Below, piece by piece: positions 23,464-31,035 of a stretch of 37,647 bases of DNA (within the stretch, counting starts at the first letter, position 1; each line of letters starts with the position of its first letter). The position numbers and the translations under genes are program-made. Below the pieces are notes generated by a model, which was given only the letters and a program-made list of their open reading frames with translations, was not told the origin of the DNA and did not search any database. The stretch is from assembly GCA_017617575.1 (NCBI GenBank), contig JAFZVY010000069.1, positions 1 through 37,647 of the forward strand. The letters are read 5' to 3'. Source of the DNA: Bacteroidaceae bacterium (GTDB lineage: Bacteria > Bacteroidota > Bacteroidia > Bacteroidales > Bacteroidaceae).

Positions 23464-23471
23464 CAAAAGTA
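23464..23471 (-). promoter_or_regulatory. -7 promoter element of dapF
   Basis: The minus strand reads TACTTTTG followed by CATC, a match to TAnnTTTG. It is 109 bp before the dapF ATG. Confidence 0.6.
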
Positions 23472-23654
23472 TGACATTTTAATATTTCCACCAAACAAAT
23501 GCTTACTTTTTTACTATTTAAGGCGCAAAAAGTTGAATAAAGCAATAAAAACACCCTTATTTTTAGCAAAAAGACAATAAAACAACGAATATTTAGCATT
23601 ATTTGTCAGTTTGCATCAATATACTAACAAAAAGAAAGTTCAGTATACATAAAC

Positions 23655-23690
23655 AACAAGCCGTTCGGATATTCTCCGAACGGCTTATTA
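23655..23690 (-). terminator. Terminator of priA
   Basis: AAGCCGTTCGGA (23658-23669) pairs perfectly with TCCGAACGGCTT (23675-23686) over a 5-nt loop. The minus strand continues into GTTGTTTATG. The core is the same as in the terminator at 5637-5676. Confidence 0.85.
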
Positions 23691-23755
23691 TCTAATATCA
23701 GAACATATACCATTCATTGTATTTATATCTGAATATGGAAGTGCCTTTATGTGTG

Positions 23756-25783
23756 TTACATTGGGTCAACATCATAATGTATAGTGAGTCCATGAGCAAC
23801 TGTTTGCTCGAGCATCTGGTTCTGTATGGCTGTAAGCACGTTCCTCACCTTTTCGATGGATGCGCCATGCTCTATCTTAATCATAATCTTGCGAATGTAA
23901 AGAGACTGGATGCGTGACACTGGTGGACAGTCTGGACCTAACACTCGGTTGCCGAACACATTGCGAAGTCGTTCTGCCATATCGTCGGCAAGATGTCCGA
24001 GAAGCTGGTTGTCACGATGACGCAGATACACGTCTATGAGTCGGTAGAAAGGAGGGTAGTGGAAATCCTTTCTCTCCGTCATCTGCTGGAAGAACATGCC
24101 CCAGTAGTCATTATTTACAATCTGCTGAATGATGTCGCTATCCGCATTTCTTGTCTGAAGGAAAACCTTGCCCTGGCGATGCTTTCTTCCTGCACGACCA
24201 GCCACCTGCGAGAGTGTGTGGAAGGTACGCTCGTAACTGCGGAAGTCTGGCTGGTGAAGCAGGTGGTCAGCATCAAGAATGCCCACTATACTTACGTTAT
24301 CAAAGTCGAGTCCCTTGGTCACCATCTGCGTACCGATAAGTATGTCTGCCTTGTGGTCGGCAAACTCATTGATTATATTCTCATACGATGTACGCGAGCG
24401 AGTGGTGTCAAGGTCCATACGAAGGGTTGTTGCTTCTGGGAAGATATCCTTTATCTGGTCTTCCACCTTCTCCGTTCCGAGTCCCTTGTTGGCAAAATGC
24501 TTCTCCTCGCATGCAGGACATTTTTCTGGTAACTTATATGTGTAGCCACAATAGTGACAGGTAAGCTGATCTGTCTTCTTGTGATATGTAAGGCTTACAT
24601 CACAATGTTCGCATCGTGGAACCCATCCACAGTTCTTACATTCGATGAAGTTGGAATATCCGCGTCTGTTCTGGAACAGAATGACCTGTTCCTTGTTTTC
24701 GAGAGCCTCACGTATGGCATCTATAAGCTCAAAGGAGAATGCTCCTTTCATCTTACGCTTGCTACGTGCCTCCTTGAGGTCAACAATCTGTATCGTTGGC
24801 AACTGTATGTCCTTGTATCGCTGGTTAAGTTGTACGTAGCCATAACGGTCCTTGCGTGCAGCATGATAGACCTCAAAGCTTGGAGTGGCTGTGCCAAGAA
24901 GCGTGTGCGCTCCAAACATATTGGCAAGCACAAGTGCCGCGTTACGTGCATGGTAACGTGGTGCAGGGTCTTGTTGCTTGTATGATGTCTCATGTTCCTC
25001 ATCGACTATGACGAGTCCGAGGTTATTGAATGGCAGGAATACGGATGAACGTACACCAAGAATGAGTTGGAACGGCTCGTCGCTCAACTGTTTCTGATAC
25101 ACTGCCACTCTCTGTGCATCCGTAAATTTGGAATGATACACACCCATACGGTCGTGGAACACCCTTTCGAGTCGTTCCGTAATCTGGGTGGTAAGGGCAA
25201 TCTCAGGCAAGAGGTAAAGCACCTGTTTGCCTTCTTTTAGGTATTTGTCTATAAGATGGATGTAAATCTCCGTCTTTCCACTTGATGTCACGCCATGAAG
25301 CAATGTGGTCTTGTGCGTTTCAAACGAAGTGCATATCTCGTCGTATGCCTTGCCTTGTGCCTCTGACAATGGGGAAAGACAAGTGATGTCATCAGACAGG
25401 AAAGCATCACCAAGTATGTTTTTCCTGCGTCTGTTCTTCTCGCGAATCGCCTGCTCATCCTTCGGCTTCAGGCTTCCAGGGATGGCAGCCTTATACACGT
25501 CGCCCATGGAGCAGATGTAATACTTTGAAATCCACTCCCAGAACTGCAACTGCTTTTCGGTAGCTATTGGCGTCGTCTCAAGCAACTCCTTAATAGGCTT
25601 GATGACATCAAAGTCGGGACGCTCGCCATGTACCTTCATCACAATGGCGGTGTATATCTTCTTCGTACCAAAGGGTACAACAACGCGACACCCTCTCTTT
25701 ATGTCGCTCTCCATCTCTGGCGGAACTTCATAAGTGAAGGTGTCGTGTAGTGGTAGTGGAAGTATTACGTCTGCAAATAACAT
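23756..25783 (-). CDS. priA: Primosomal helicase PriA, missing the winged-helix segment
   Basis: 675 residues; Bacteroides PriA proteins that I recall are about 800 or more. The N-terminal 3'-DNA-binding domain is intact (MLFADVILPLPLHDTFTYEV to GDVYKAAIPGSLK, residues 1 to about 106). Only about 45 residues, a basic linker, then separate it from the helicase Walker A motif (LLHGVTSSGKTEIY, about 160-173). The Walker B DEEH, GTATPS and the zinc-binding insert (CKNCGWVPRCEHC and CHYCGYTYKLPEKCPAC) are all present, as is the C-terminal domain ending YDVDPM. PriA restarts stalled replication forks by unwinding and by loading the replicative helicase. The short linker replaces the roughly 150 residues that usually hold the winged helix. 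The frame is continuous, so this is a clean internal deletion and not a frameshift. Function is probably retained. Confidence 0.95.
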   Translation of the reverse strand: MLFADVILPLPLHDTFTYEVPPEMESDIKRGCRVVVPFGTKKIYTAIVMKVHGERPDFDVIKPIKELLETTPIATEKQLQFWEWISKYYICSMGDVYKAAIPGSLKPKDEQAIREKNRRRKNILGDAFLSDDITCLSPLSEAQGKAYDEICTSFETHKTTLLHGVTSSGKTEIYIHLIDKYLKEGKQVLYLLPEIALTTQITERLERVFHDRMGVYHSKFTDAQRVAVYQKQLSDEPFQLILGVRSSVFLPFNNLGLVIVDEEHETSYKQQDPAPRYHARNAALVLANMFGAHTLLGTATPSFEVYHAARKDRYGYVQLNQRYKDIQLPTIQIVDLKEARSKRKMKGAFSFELIDAIREALENKEQVILFQNRRGYSNFIECKNCGWVPRCEHCDVSLTYHKKTDQLTCHYCGYTYKLPEKCPACEEKHFANKGLGTEKVEDQIKDIFPEATTLRMDLDTTRSRTSYENIINEFADHKADILIGTQMVTKGLDFDNVSIVGILDADHLLHQPDFRSYERTFHTLSQVAGRAGRKHRQGKVFLQTRNADSDIIQQIVNNDYWGMFFQQMTERKDFHYPPFYRLIDVYLRHRDNQLLGHLADDMAERLRNVFGNRVLGPDCPPVSRIQSLYIRKIMIKIEHGASIEKVRNVLTAIQNQMLEQTVAHGLTIHYDVDPM

Positions 25784-25885
25784 GTGTCTTGATTGTTAGC
25801 TAGCGGTTGTAAGGTCGCTTCGCTTGACGGTTTTAAGGTTTTACGATATGACGCAAACCGAATAACCGTATAACCTCATCCCCGC

Positions 25886-26449
25886 TTAGAACAAATATGT
25901 CAAGTGAATCTGATGTGTACGGTTCTTGAAGTCAACATTACCAACGCTTGCCTCAGCTGTAGCACCGCATGGGATGTTGTAAGTGTAACCTACACGAATC
26001 TTGCTAAGAACAGTAACACCAGCACCTACGTTCCAGTAGAACTGTGAAGACTTGAGGCTGTATGAGTTCTCAAAGATTGTGTTGTCACCAAGGTTCCAAG
26101 AGAACTGTGGACCTGTAGCGAGGTAAACGCTTGCGAGTGAGCTAAAGCCGATAGTGTACTTAACGTTGATTGGGAGGTCAACATAGTTGAGAGTCTCGTC
26201 TGTTTCACCATTGCTGACACTCTTGTTCTCATAGAGAAGAGCTGCATCGAAGCCAAGTCCGATAATAGGAATAGTGATATCCATCTGTGGACCTACGAAG
26301 TAACCACAACGGTTGTTCTTGTTGAAAGTCTCAGAACTGAAATTAATGTTAGAGATATTCATACCAGCCTTAAGACCCCAATTGATTTGAGCAGAAGATG
26401 GCAAAGCAAATGTGAGTGCTGCCACGATTGCAACGATAATTTTTTTCAT
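25886..26449 (-). CDS. Outer-membrane beta-barrel protein (PorT/OmpW-like)
   Basis: The start at 26449 (MKKIIVAIVAALTFALPSSA) begins a clean signal peptide and follows a TTCCTTTG promoter element at 26482-26489; an ATG at 26494 precedes the predicted transcription start. This gives 187 residues. After cleavage near residue 20 the chain starts INWGLKAGMNISN and alternates strands with aromatic girdles (FVGPQMDITIPI, LDLPINVKYTI-like, VYLATGPQFSWNLG), ending HQIHLTYLF with a terminal Phe. This is the pattern of small Bacteroidetes porin-like barrels of the outer-membrane beta-barrel family. The substrate or partner is unknown. It lies 80 bp downstream of the second TPR regulator and has its own promoter. 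Barrel fold is fairly sure; exact family is not. Confidence 0.85.
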   Translation of the reverse strand: MKKIIVAIVAALTFALPSSAQINWGLKAGMNISNINFSSETFNKNNRCGYFVGPQMDITIPIIGLGFDAALLYENKSVSNGETDETLNYVDLPINVKYTIGFSSLASVYLATGPQFSWNLGDNTIFENSYSLKSSQFYWNVGAGVTVLSKIRVGYTYNIPCGATAEASVGNVDFKNRTHQIHLTYLF

Positions 26450-26481
26450 AACTTTGTATTTGTTTGAATTTAGTTCGGATG

Positions 26482-26489
26482 CAAAGGAA
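26482..26489 (-). promoter_or_regulatory. -7 promoter element of the beta-barrel gene
   Basis: The minus strand reads TTCCTTTG followed by CATCC, one base off TAnnTTTG, 33 bp before the preferred ATG at 26449. Confidence 0.55.
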
Positions 26490-26528
26490 CGCATTTTTTA
26501 TGAAAGAAAAAAGTTAATTAGCAAAAAA

Positions 26529-28256
26529 TTACTTATCTGTCTCCTCTGTTGGCGTGAACTCCGTTAGTATCTGCTCTATATACACGTTCTTATCCGTCAC
26601 GCCGAAGCCATCCTTCTTGAGTTTCAGCTTACGTTTCTGTACGGCAGGTTTCTGAATATCGAAGAAGCGACCTATTTCGTCATTTGTGAGATTGAGGCGT
26701 ATGAGCATACAGAGGCGATAGTCGTCCTCCGAGAAATTAGGATATGATGTTCGCAAGGCACGCATATATCCATTGTCCGTATCGTCAAGAAGGTGTTCGA
26801 TGTTTGCCCAGTCATTGTCCGTACATATAATCTTGTCGCGCCTTCCCCAGAAACGACTTTCTGCATCATCGGTATTATCCTGCGAAAGTAGGTTGCTTAT
26901 AAGTCCTGACTTGGCATCCGCAATATGCTTCTGAATATTGGCACGGTCATGTGTCTGGCGAGTGATGACTGCTTGCTGAGTTTTTATCATGTCGCTCTTA
27001 TGCTCTATCTCATCTTCCTTCACGGCTATCTCCTTGTCCTTCTCCGCAATCTCCTGTAGATGCTTGAGGCGCATTGTCTCCTTACGCATCATATAATACT
27101 TGATGGAGAAGAGTAGCGAGATGACAAGTATGGTGATGATGCCATAGAATATCATCTTGTTCTTGAACGCTTTCATTGCAATCTCCCTTTCTTCCTTCTC
27201 ATGTTCTATGTTGGCCTTGTAGTATGCGTTCTTCTCAGCCATACCCTTGAGGTAAGCCTTTTGTGCGTATGCCATAGAGTAATCATAGTATTTGTTTGCC
27301 TTGTCGTACTCATGCTGTTTCATGCATACCTTGGCAAGGAGCGTATAAGCCTTGGAGCGAACGGTAATGTTCTTTGTCTCCACACATACCTTGAGTACCT
27401 TGCTTGCCTGAGCGAGGGAGTCACATTGGAAGAAGTAGTCGGCAAGTCCGAGAAGTGATTCCTCTGAGTAACGCTTCAAGCCACATGAGAATGCTCTCTT
27501 GGCATAGTCAAGTCCGAGCCTATGGTCACCCTTCGACTTATAGAGATACGACATACTCAATAGGGCGGAGTGCATCAACTGTGCGTCATTATGGTCGGCA
27601 GCAAGGGCTAATGCCTTGTTGTATTCAACGAGTGCTTCCTCTACCTTCCCGTCACACGACAGACAATAAGCAAGGTTCTGAAGTATGGCAATATGGTTTG
27701 CCTCAGAATCTTTTACCTTGTCATATCCAATCATGGCATCCTTGGCAATACTCACCGCCTCCTTTGGATTGCTCCACACCATCCTTTGGCTTAGCACATT
27801 ATTGGCACAATAGAAGGTATGCCAATCATTACAACCTCTTGAAACGGCAATACTCTTGCGCAAAAGGTCCTCGCTTCGCTTGGTGCTATCCTGCTGCGAA
27901 TAATGTATGGCAAGCAGATAGCAACTCTTTGCAAAGTGCCTCAACGTCTGTCTGTCAGCCGAGCTTCCGTCTTCACTCTCGTCTTGGTAATAGGCGTAGG
28001 CATCCACAATGCTTGCATTATCGTTAACTCTCTTACCTCCAAGATGATTTATCTCTGCACGAAGGAGATGGTATAATGCTTTCTCCGCATCATTCATCGT
28101 GCGGTAATTGGTCTTGTTCACAAAGTAAGCGGCACTATCTATGTTATTAGGTAGATAAGCCTCTGCCTTACATAGATTACGCCCGATGTTCTTGTCCCGA
28201 CAACCAGTGGCAAGAACAAGAGTAAGGATTATTGCTATGACCGTATGGTATTTCAT
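26529..28256 (-). CDS. Membrane-anchored TPR regulator with C-terminal helix-turn-helix, second copy
   Basis: The start at 28256 (MKYHTVIAIILTLVLATGC) is chosen because an upstream in-frame ATG at 28307 lies before the predicted transcription start. This gives 575 residues. A lipobox-like end of the signal places Cys at residue 19. TPR helices fill about 30-350, including NLAYCLSCDGKVEEALVEYNKALAL-type repeats. A transmembrane helix lies at about 365-385, then a long charged coiled coil rich in KEIAVKEDEIEHK-like repeats, and a C-terminal helix-turn-helix domain (LNLTNDEIGRFFDIQKPAVQKRK). The order is the same as in the regulator at 2425-4074. Its neighbours are a beta-barrel protein downstream and a small protein plus a BspA-like gene upstream, which are possible targets. 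Role as a transcription regulator is inferred. Confidence 0.85.
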   Translation of the reverse strand: MKYHTVIAIILTLVLATGCRDKNIGRNLCKAEAYLPNNIDSAAYFVNKTNYRTMNDAEKALYHLLRAEINHLGGKRVNDNASIVDAYAYYQDESEDGSSADRQTLRHFAKSCYLLAIHYSQQDSTKRSEDLLRKSIAVSRGCNDWHTFYCANNVLSQRMVWSNPKEAVSIAKDAMIGYDKVKDSEANHIAILQNLAYCLSCDGKVEEALVEYNKALALAADHNDAQLMHSALLSMSYLYKSKGDHRLGLDYAKRAFSCGLKRYSEESLLGLADYFFQCDSLAQASKVLKVCVETKNITVRSKAYTLLAKVCMKQHEYDKANKYYDYSMAYAQKAYLKGMAEKNAYYKANIEHEKEEREIAMKAFKNKMIFYGIITILVISLLFSIKYYMMRKETMRLKHLQEIAEKDKEIAVKEDEIEHKSDMIKTQQAVITRQTHDRANIQKHIADAKSGLISNLLSQDNTDDAESRFWGRRDKIICTDNDWANIEHLLDDTDNGYMRALRTSYPNFSEDDYRLCMLIRLNLTNDEIGRFFDIQKPAVQKRKLKLKKDGFGVTDKNVYIEQILTEFTPTEETDK

Positions 28257-28285
28257 AATCGTTAAAGATATTGAGTTAAGTGATG

Positions 28286-28315
28286 CAAAGATACCAATAA
28301 TTTCCATTTCACAAA
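28286..28315 (-). promoter_or_regulatory. Complete -33/-7 promoter of the second TPR regulator
   Basis: TTTG at 28312-28315 and TATCTTTG at 28286-28293 on the minus strand are 18 bp apart, close to the Bacteroidetes spacing of about 19-21. The ATG at 28256 lies about 23 nt after the expected transcription start. This is the best-formed promoter in the window. Confidence 0.75.
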
Positions 28316-28339
28316 GACATTATTGAAAGTTTGTACATA

Positions 28340-28380
28340 AACAAAAAGCTCCATACCTCCCGAACGAGAGATATGGAGCT
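28340..28380 (-). terminator. Terminator after the 59-residue small protein gene
   Basis: AGCTCCATACCTC (28347-28359) pairs with GAGATATGGAGCT (28368-28380) with one mismatch, and the minus strand continues into TTTTTGTTTATG. It lies 24 bp after the stop at 28404. Confidence 0.85.
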
Positions 28381-28403
28381 AATTATTTAGTGTTACAAAT
28401 TAT

Positions 28404-28583
28404 TTATCTAAAGTAAGCCTCATTAACACTTGCTGACTTCTTAGAAACCTTGAGGGCTTCTGTTTCTGGAAGATTAGATTCCGTTGTTCTCAGTCTCGTG
28501 AAATTACCACTACCAGCCAACAACTGCGCTCTGAAACGCATCTGCGTTGCCTTCATTGAAGGACTAATATATTCTTTGTTCAT
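28404..28583 (-). CDS. Small protein, 59 aa, downstream of BspA-like gene
   Basis: A complete short frame begins MNKEYISPSMKATQMRFRAQ, continues LLAGSG at residues 21-26, and ends NEAYFR before a TAA and a terminator. The N-terminal pattern K-x-Y-x-x-P followed by a short beta segment and LLAGS resembles small proteins found beside surface or secreted protein genes in Prevotella. I do not know a function. There is no signal peptide, no cysteine and no transmembrane helix; the C-terminal half is polar and Lys/Ser-rich. It lies 66 bp after the BspA-like gene on the same strand and before a terminator, so the two are probably co-transcribed. A leader or partner role for surface export is conceivable but not shown. 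Coding status is supported by the clean start context and the terminator position. Confidence 0.75.
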   Translation of the reverse strand: MNKEYISPSMKATQMRFRAQLLAGSGNFTRLRTTESNLPETEALKVSKKSASVNEAYFR

Positions 28584-28649
28584 AGTTCTTTAAGTTGATG
28601 CCCCTTCTCCTTCCCTCATTAAGGTGAGAGAGAGACGTTTATTTATCTA

Positions 28650-30200
28650 TTACTTAATTATCACCTTCTTTCCATTATGGATATAAACACCATTCTGTGC
28701 TGGCTTATCACCAAGCTTCACGCCCTGAAGAGTGTACCATGATGATTCCTCACCCTGTGCCTCGCAAGCATCAATGGATGTTGCTTCGTCACCAAATTCG
28801 AAATTGAACGAAGTTATACGACGCACATTGCTAACATTATCATCACCAATACGGAAGTATGCGCGCTGAGCACCAATCGCAGTATGCGAATCTGGATAAT
28901 AAAGCGTATTATTTGAACCGAGCAAAAGTACATTGTCATTTTCGCTGAATTCCACCTTCTGATGTGTACCTATGAAACGGACACGTGAGTCACCACTTTG
29001 AGCATTGTCATAGACATAAATATCTTTCTTTATTGTCACATCATCAAATTCTAGATTTGAAATATTATCTCCACTATTCCACTTAATAAGGTAAGGTTTT
29101 CCTGCTTCAAGCACACTAACAGGGACACTAAACGTAAGGTTTAGATCCATGTCTTCCGTAATGGATGCAGATGTAAGTGTACGAGCTATTGCACCAGCCA
29201 AAACGCTATTTTCAATATCCACATCGAAAGGCAAGCAAATTGTGTTCCAATCACCATCCTTATAGAGTGTACGGTCATAAAGCAAAACGTCAACTACCTT
29301 GCCATTATCGTCCGCTATTTTTTCAGTGTTATCTCCACTATTGGAAAGATCAACAATCTCATTACGTTCTACAATATCGTCCGCATAAGCAGCCCATCTT
29401 TTCTGAAAAACTTCTTTACAACCATATGGAACATATATCTTGCGTTCTGAAGCATTTCGACTGAATACTTTTTCTCCATAGCTAATCATTGATTTGGCAA
29501 AAATATTAACTGTGTGTAATCTATTACAGTTGAAGAAAACATTATTTCCAAAACTTGTCACGCTACTAGGGATATTCACTACCGTTAAATTCTTGCAGCC
29601 TTCAAAAGCACCAAGTCCAATACTCTTGACACTACTTGGGATAGATACAGACAATAGGTCAGAACAACCATAAAAAACATTATCTCCTATACTTTCCACA
29701 CTATTAGGAATAACTACGTTTTTCAAACTACTACAACCGTCAAAAACATCTGCTTCAAGAGTTTGTAATTTATTTGAAATCGTAACTGATTCAATACCCG
29801 AACAATTAAGAAAAGCTTGTTTTGACAACGTAGTTACACTATTCGGAATAACAATAGAACTTATTCCTTCACAACCTTCAAAAGCATTTTGACCAATTGT
29901 CGTTACTGTATTCGGAATAGTAACAGATGTCACTTCTTCACATAAATACAAAGCTGTATTATCTATGACAGTCACGGTATATTTAACACCACCATAACTT
30001 ACGTTAGAAGGAATATTTATCGCTCCTGAAGGATATTCATCAAGACATCCATTAAATGTAACCGTGGAAGGATTGTCAGTATTAACGGTGTAAGTCAAAC
30101 CATTTACTACAAAATCGAACGCCCACGTCACCGAACACATGAGCATGGCAATAAGGCTAACTATTAGTCTTTTTGTCAAAAATTGTGATTTCATTTGCAT
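28650..30200 (-). CDS. BspA-like leucine-rich repeat surface protein
   Basis: About 516 residues from the ATG at 30200; 30194 (MKSQFLTKRL) is an equally good start, while an ATG at 30284 precedes the promoter-like element. The signal peptide ends at VTWA. About seven 23-residue LRR_5 repeats follow (about 60-240), with the pattern 'VTIPNTVTTIGQNAFEGC', as in Treponema and Bacteroides BspA proteins that bind host matrix or other bacteria. A beta-rich domain (about 285-440) follows. The last 29 residues (WYTLQGVKLG, then NGVYIHNGKKVIIK) match the tail type of the fucosidase at 5792-9358 and may direct T9SS export. It is likely co-transcribed with the 59-residue small protein. Adhesive function is inferred from the family. 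Confidence 0.88.
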   Translation of the reverse strand: MQMKSQFLTKRLIVSLIAMLMCSVTWAFDFVVNGLTYTVNTDNPSTVTFNGCLDEYPSGAINIPSNVSYGGVKYTVTVIDNTALYLCEEVTSVTIPNTVTTIGQNAFEGCEGISSIVIPNSVTTLSKQAFLNCSGIESVTISNKLQTLEADVFDGCSSLKNVVIPNSVESIGDNVFYGCSDLLSVSIPSSVKSIGLGAFEGCKNLTVVNIPSSVTSFGNNVFFNCNRLHTVNIFAKSMISYGEKVFSRNASERKIYVPYGCKEVFQKRWAAYADDIVERNEIVDLSNSGDNTEKIADDNGKVVDVLLYDRTLYKDGDWNTICLPFDVDIENSVLAGAIARTLTSASITEDMDLNLTFSVPVSVLEAGKPYLIKWNSGDNISNLEFDDVTIKKDIYVYDNAQSGDSRVRFIGTHQKVEFSENDNVLLLGSNNTLYYPDSHTAIGAQRAYFRIGDDNVSNVRRITSFNFEFGDEATSIDACEAQGEESSWYTLQGVKLGDKPAQNGVYIHNGKKVIIK

Positions 30201-30273
30201 ATTACGATGTATGTTTTTAATTTTATATTTCACGTTAATCGTTATTTTAGTGTAATTCTTACATTTCACGGTG

Positions 30274-30281
30274 TAAAAGTA
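30274..30281 (-). promoter_or_regulatory. Possible -7 promoter element of the BspA-like gene
   Basis: The minus strand reads TACTTTTA followed by CACCGTG, seven of eight bases matching a TAnnTTTG element, 74 bp before the ATG at 30200. Confidence 0.45.
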
Positions 30282-30403
30282 CACATTTTATATAAAACAA
30301 CAAATCTAACTACAATAAAACATCGTTTTTATCAGCAAAAATATCGTTTTTAGAGAAAGAATAAACAAATTTCACACAAATAATAGCATTTTTGTGCAAT
30401 CAA

Positions 30404-30449
30404 TTAACGGTGATTCAACATCGTTATAATGATGTTGAATCACCGTTAA
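30404..30449 (-). terminator. 46-bp near-perfect palindrome after tsaE
   Basis: TTAACGGTGATTCAACATC (30404-30422) and its exact reverse complement (30431-30449) flank an 8-bp AT-rich centre that is itself almost palindromic. It lies 22 bp after the tsaE stop and is likely its terminator, although no T-tract is clear. The AT-rich DNA from 30285 to 30403 shows nothing else. Confidence 0.7.
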
Positions 30450-30471
30450 ATACATATTAAAGAGATATGCG

Positions 30472-30882
30472 TTAAAGTGTGACCTTACGTGTGCCGTCAG
30501 GTTGTTCCTCTATCGTCACCTTTACTGTTTCATCTGGAAGAAGGTCTTCGATGAGTTCTGGCCACTCCATAAAACAAACGTTGCCGCTATACACATAGTC
30601 CTCGTAGCCAATGTCAAGCACTTCCTGTTCTTTCTTGATACGGTAGAAGTCGAAGTGGAATATCTGTTCTCCATTACCATCAAGATACTCATTGACTATG
30701 GCGAATGTAGGCGAGTTGATTACGTCCTGCACTCCCAGTTCCTCACACACAGCCTTGATAAAGGTTGTCTTACCTGCGCCCATCTTGCCGTAGAAAGCAA
30801 AGATTTTGTTGTCGCCCATCGCATCCACAAACTGCCTTGCAGCTTCACGGATGCTGTCTATACCTTTTATTGTTATTTCCAT
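30472..30882 (-). CDS. tsaE: tRNA threonylcarbamoyladenosine biosynthesis ATPase TsaE
   Basis: 136 residues, typical for TsaE. The Walker A motif GKMGAGKTT is at residues 32-40, followed by the [10 protein letters not shown] segment and HFDFYRI, then CFMEWPEL, which is the diagnostic order of this family. It is the ATPase that works with TsaB and TsaD to place threonylcarbamoyl on A37 of ANN-decoding tRNAs. It follows porX on the same strand with 153 bp between, a gap filled by G/C-rich hairpins. Placement beside porX is also seen in other Bacteroidetes, as I recall. Identification is firm. Confidence 0.95.
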   Translation of the reverse strand: MEITIKGIDSIREAARQFVDAMGDNKIFAFYGKMGAGKTTFIKAVCEELGVQDVINSPTFAIVNEYLDGNGEQIFHFDFYRIKKEQEVLDIGYEDYVYSGNVCFMEWPELIEDLLPDETVKVTIEEQPDGTRKVTL

Positions 30883-30893
30883 AATATAAAATG

Positions 30894-30931
30894 ACCTTCT
30901 CCCAACCCCTTCCTTTCAGGACGGGGAGAAG
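30894..30931. repeat. C/T-rich hairpin, porX-tsaE gap
   Basis: CTTCTCCC near 30897 pairs with GGGGAGAAG near 30923, enclosing CCCCTTCCTTTC-like sequence. It is a weaker member of the same G/C-rich family as 30986-31028. Confidence 0.5.
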
Positions 30932-30985
30932 ATAGCTTGTTGCTAATTGATATTATATAATTGGCACCACACCATTTCCCTTGGT

Positions 30986-31028
30986 AACCTCTCCCTCCCC
31001 TTGAAAGGGGGAGGGCTGGGGAGGGGGT
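30986..31028. repeat. G/C-rich purine/pyrimidine hairpin after porX
   Basis: CTCTCCCTCCCCTTG is followed by AAAGGGGGAGGGCTGGGGAGG, a strong stem within 8 bp of the porX stop. Similar to 12416-12452. It could terminate or attenuate porX read-through into tsaE. Confidence 0.65.
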
Positions 31029-31035
31029 CCATACC

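Larger units (their letters stand above)
23356..23755. other. Non-coding gap between priA and dapF
   Basis: This 400-bp AT-rich stretch holds the dapF leader and promoter (23464-23471) and the priA terminator (23655-23690). I see no gene, RNA or phased repeat in the remaining parts (about 23475-23650 and 23691-23755). Confidence 0.6.

Noticed and set aside
25784-25885. Repeats in the priA upstream gap (AACCGTATAACC-like)
   Set aside because: Short, irregular, and of a type that I recall as common in Bacteroidales intergenic DNA; no consistent unit length.
28257-28307. Earlier in-frame start for the second TPR regulator
   Set aside because: It would include the -7 element at 28286-28293, and the residues before M28256 spoil the lipoprotein signal.
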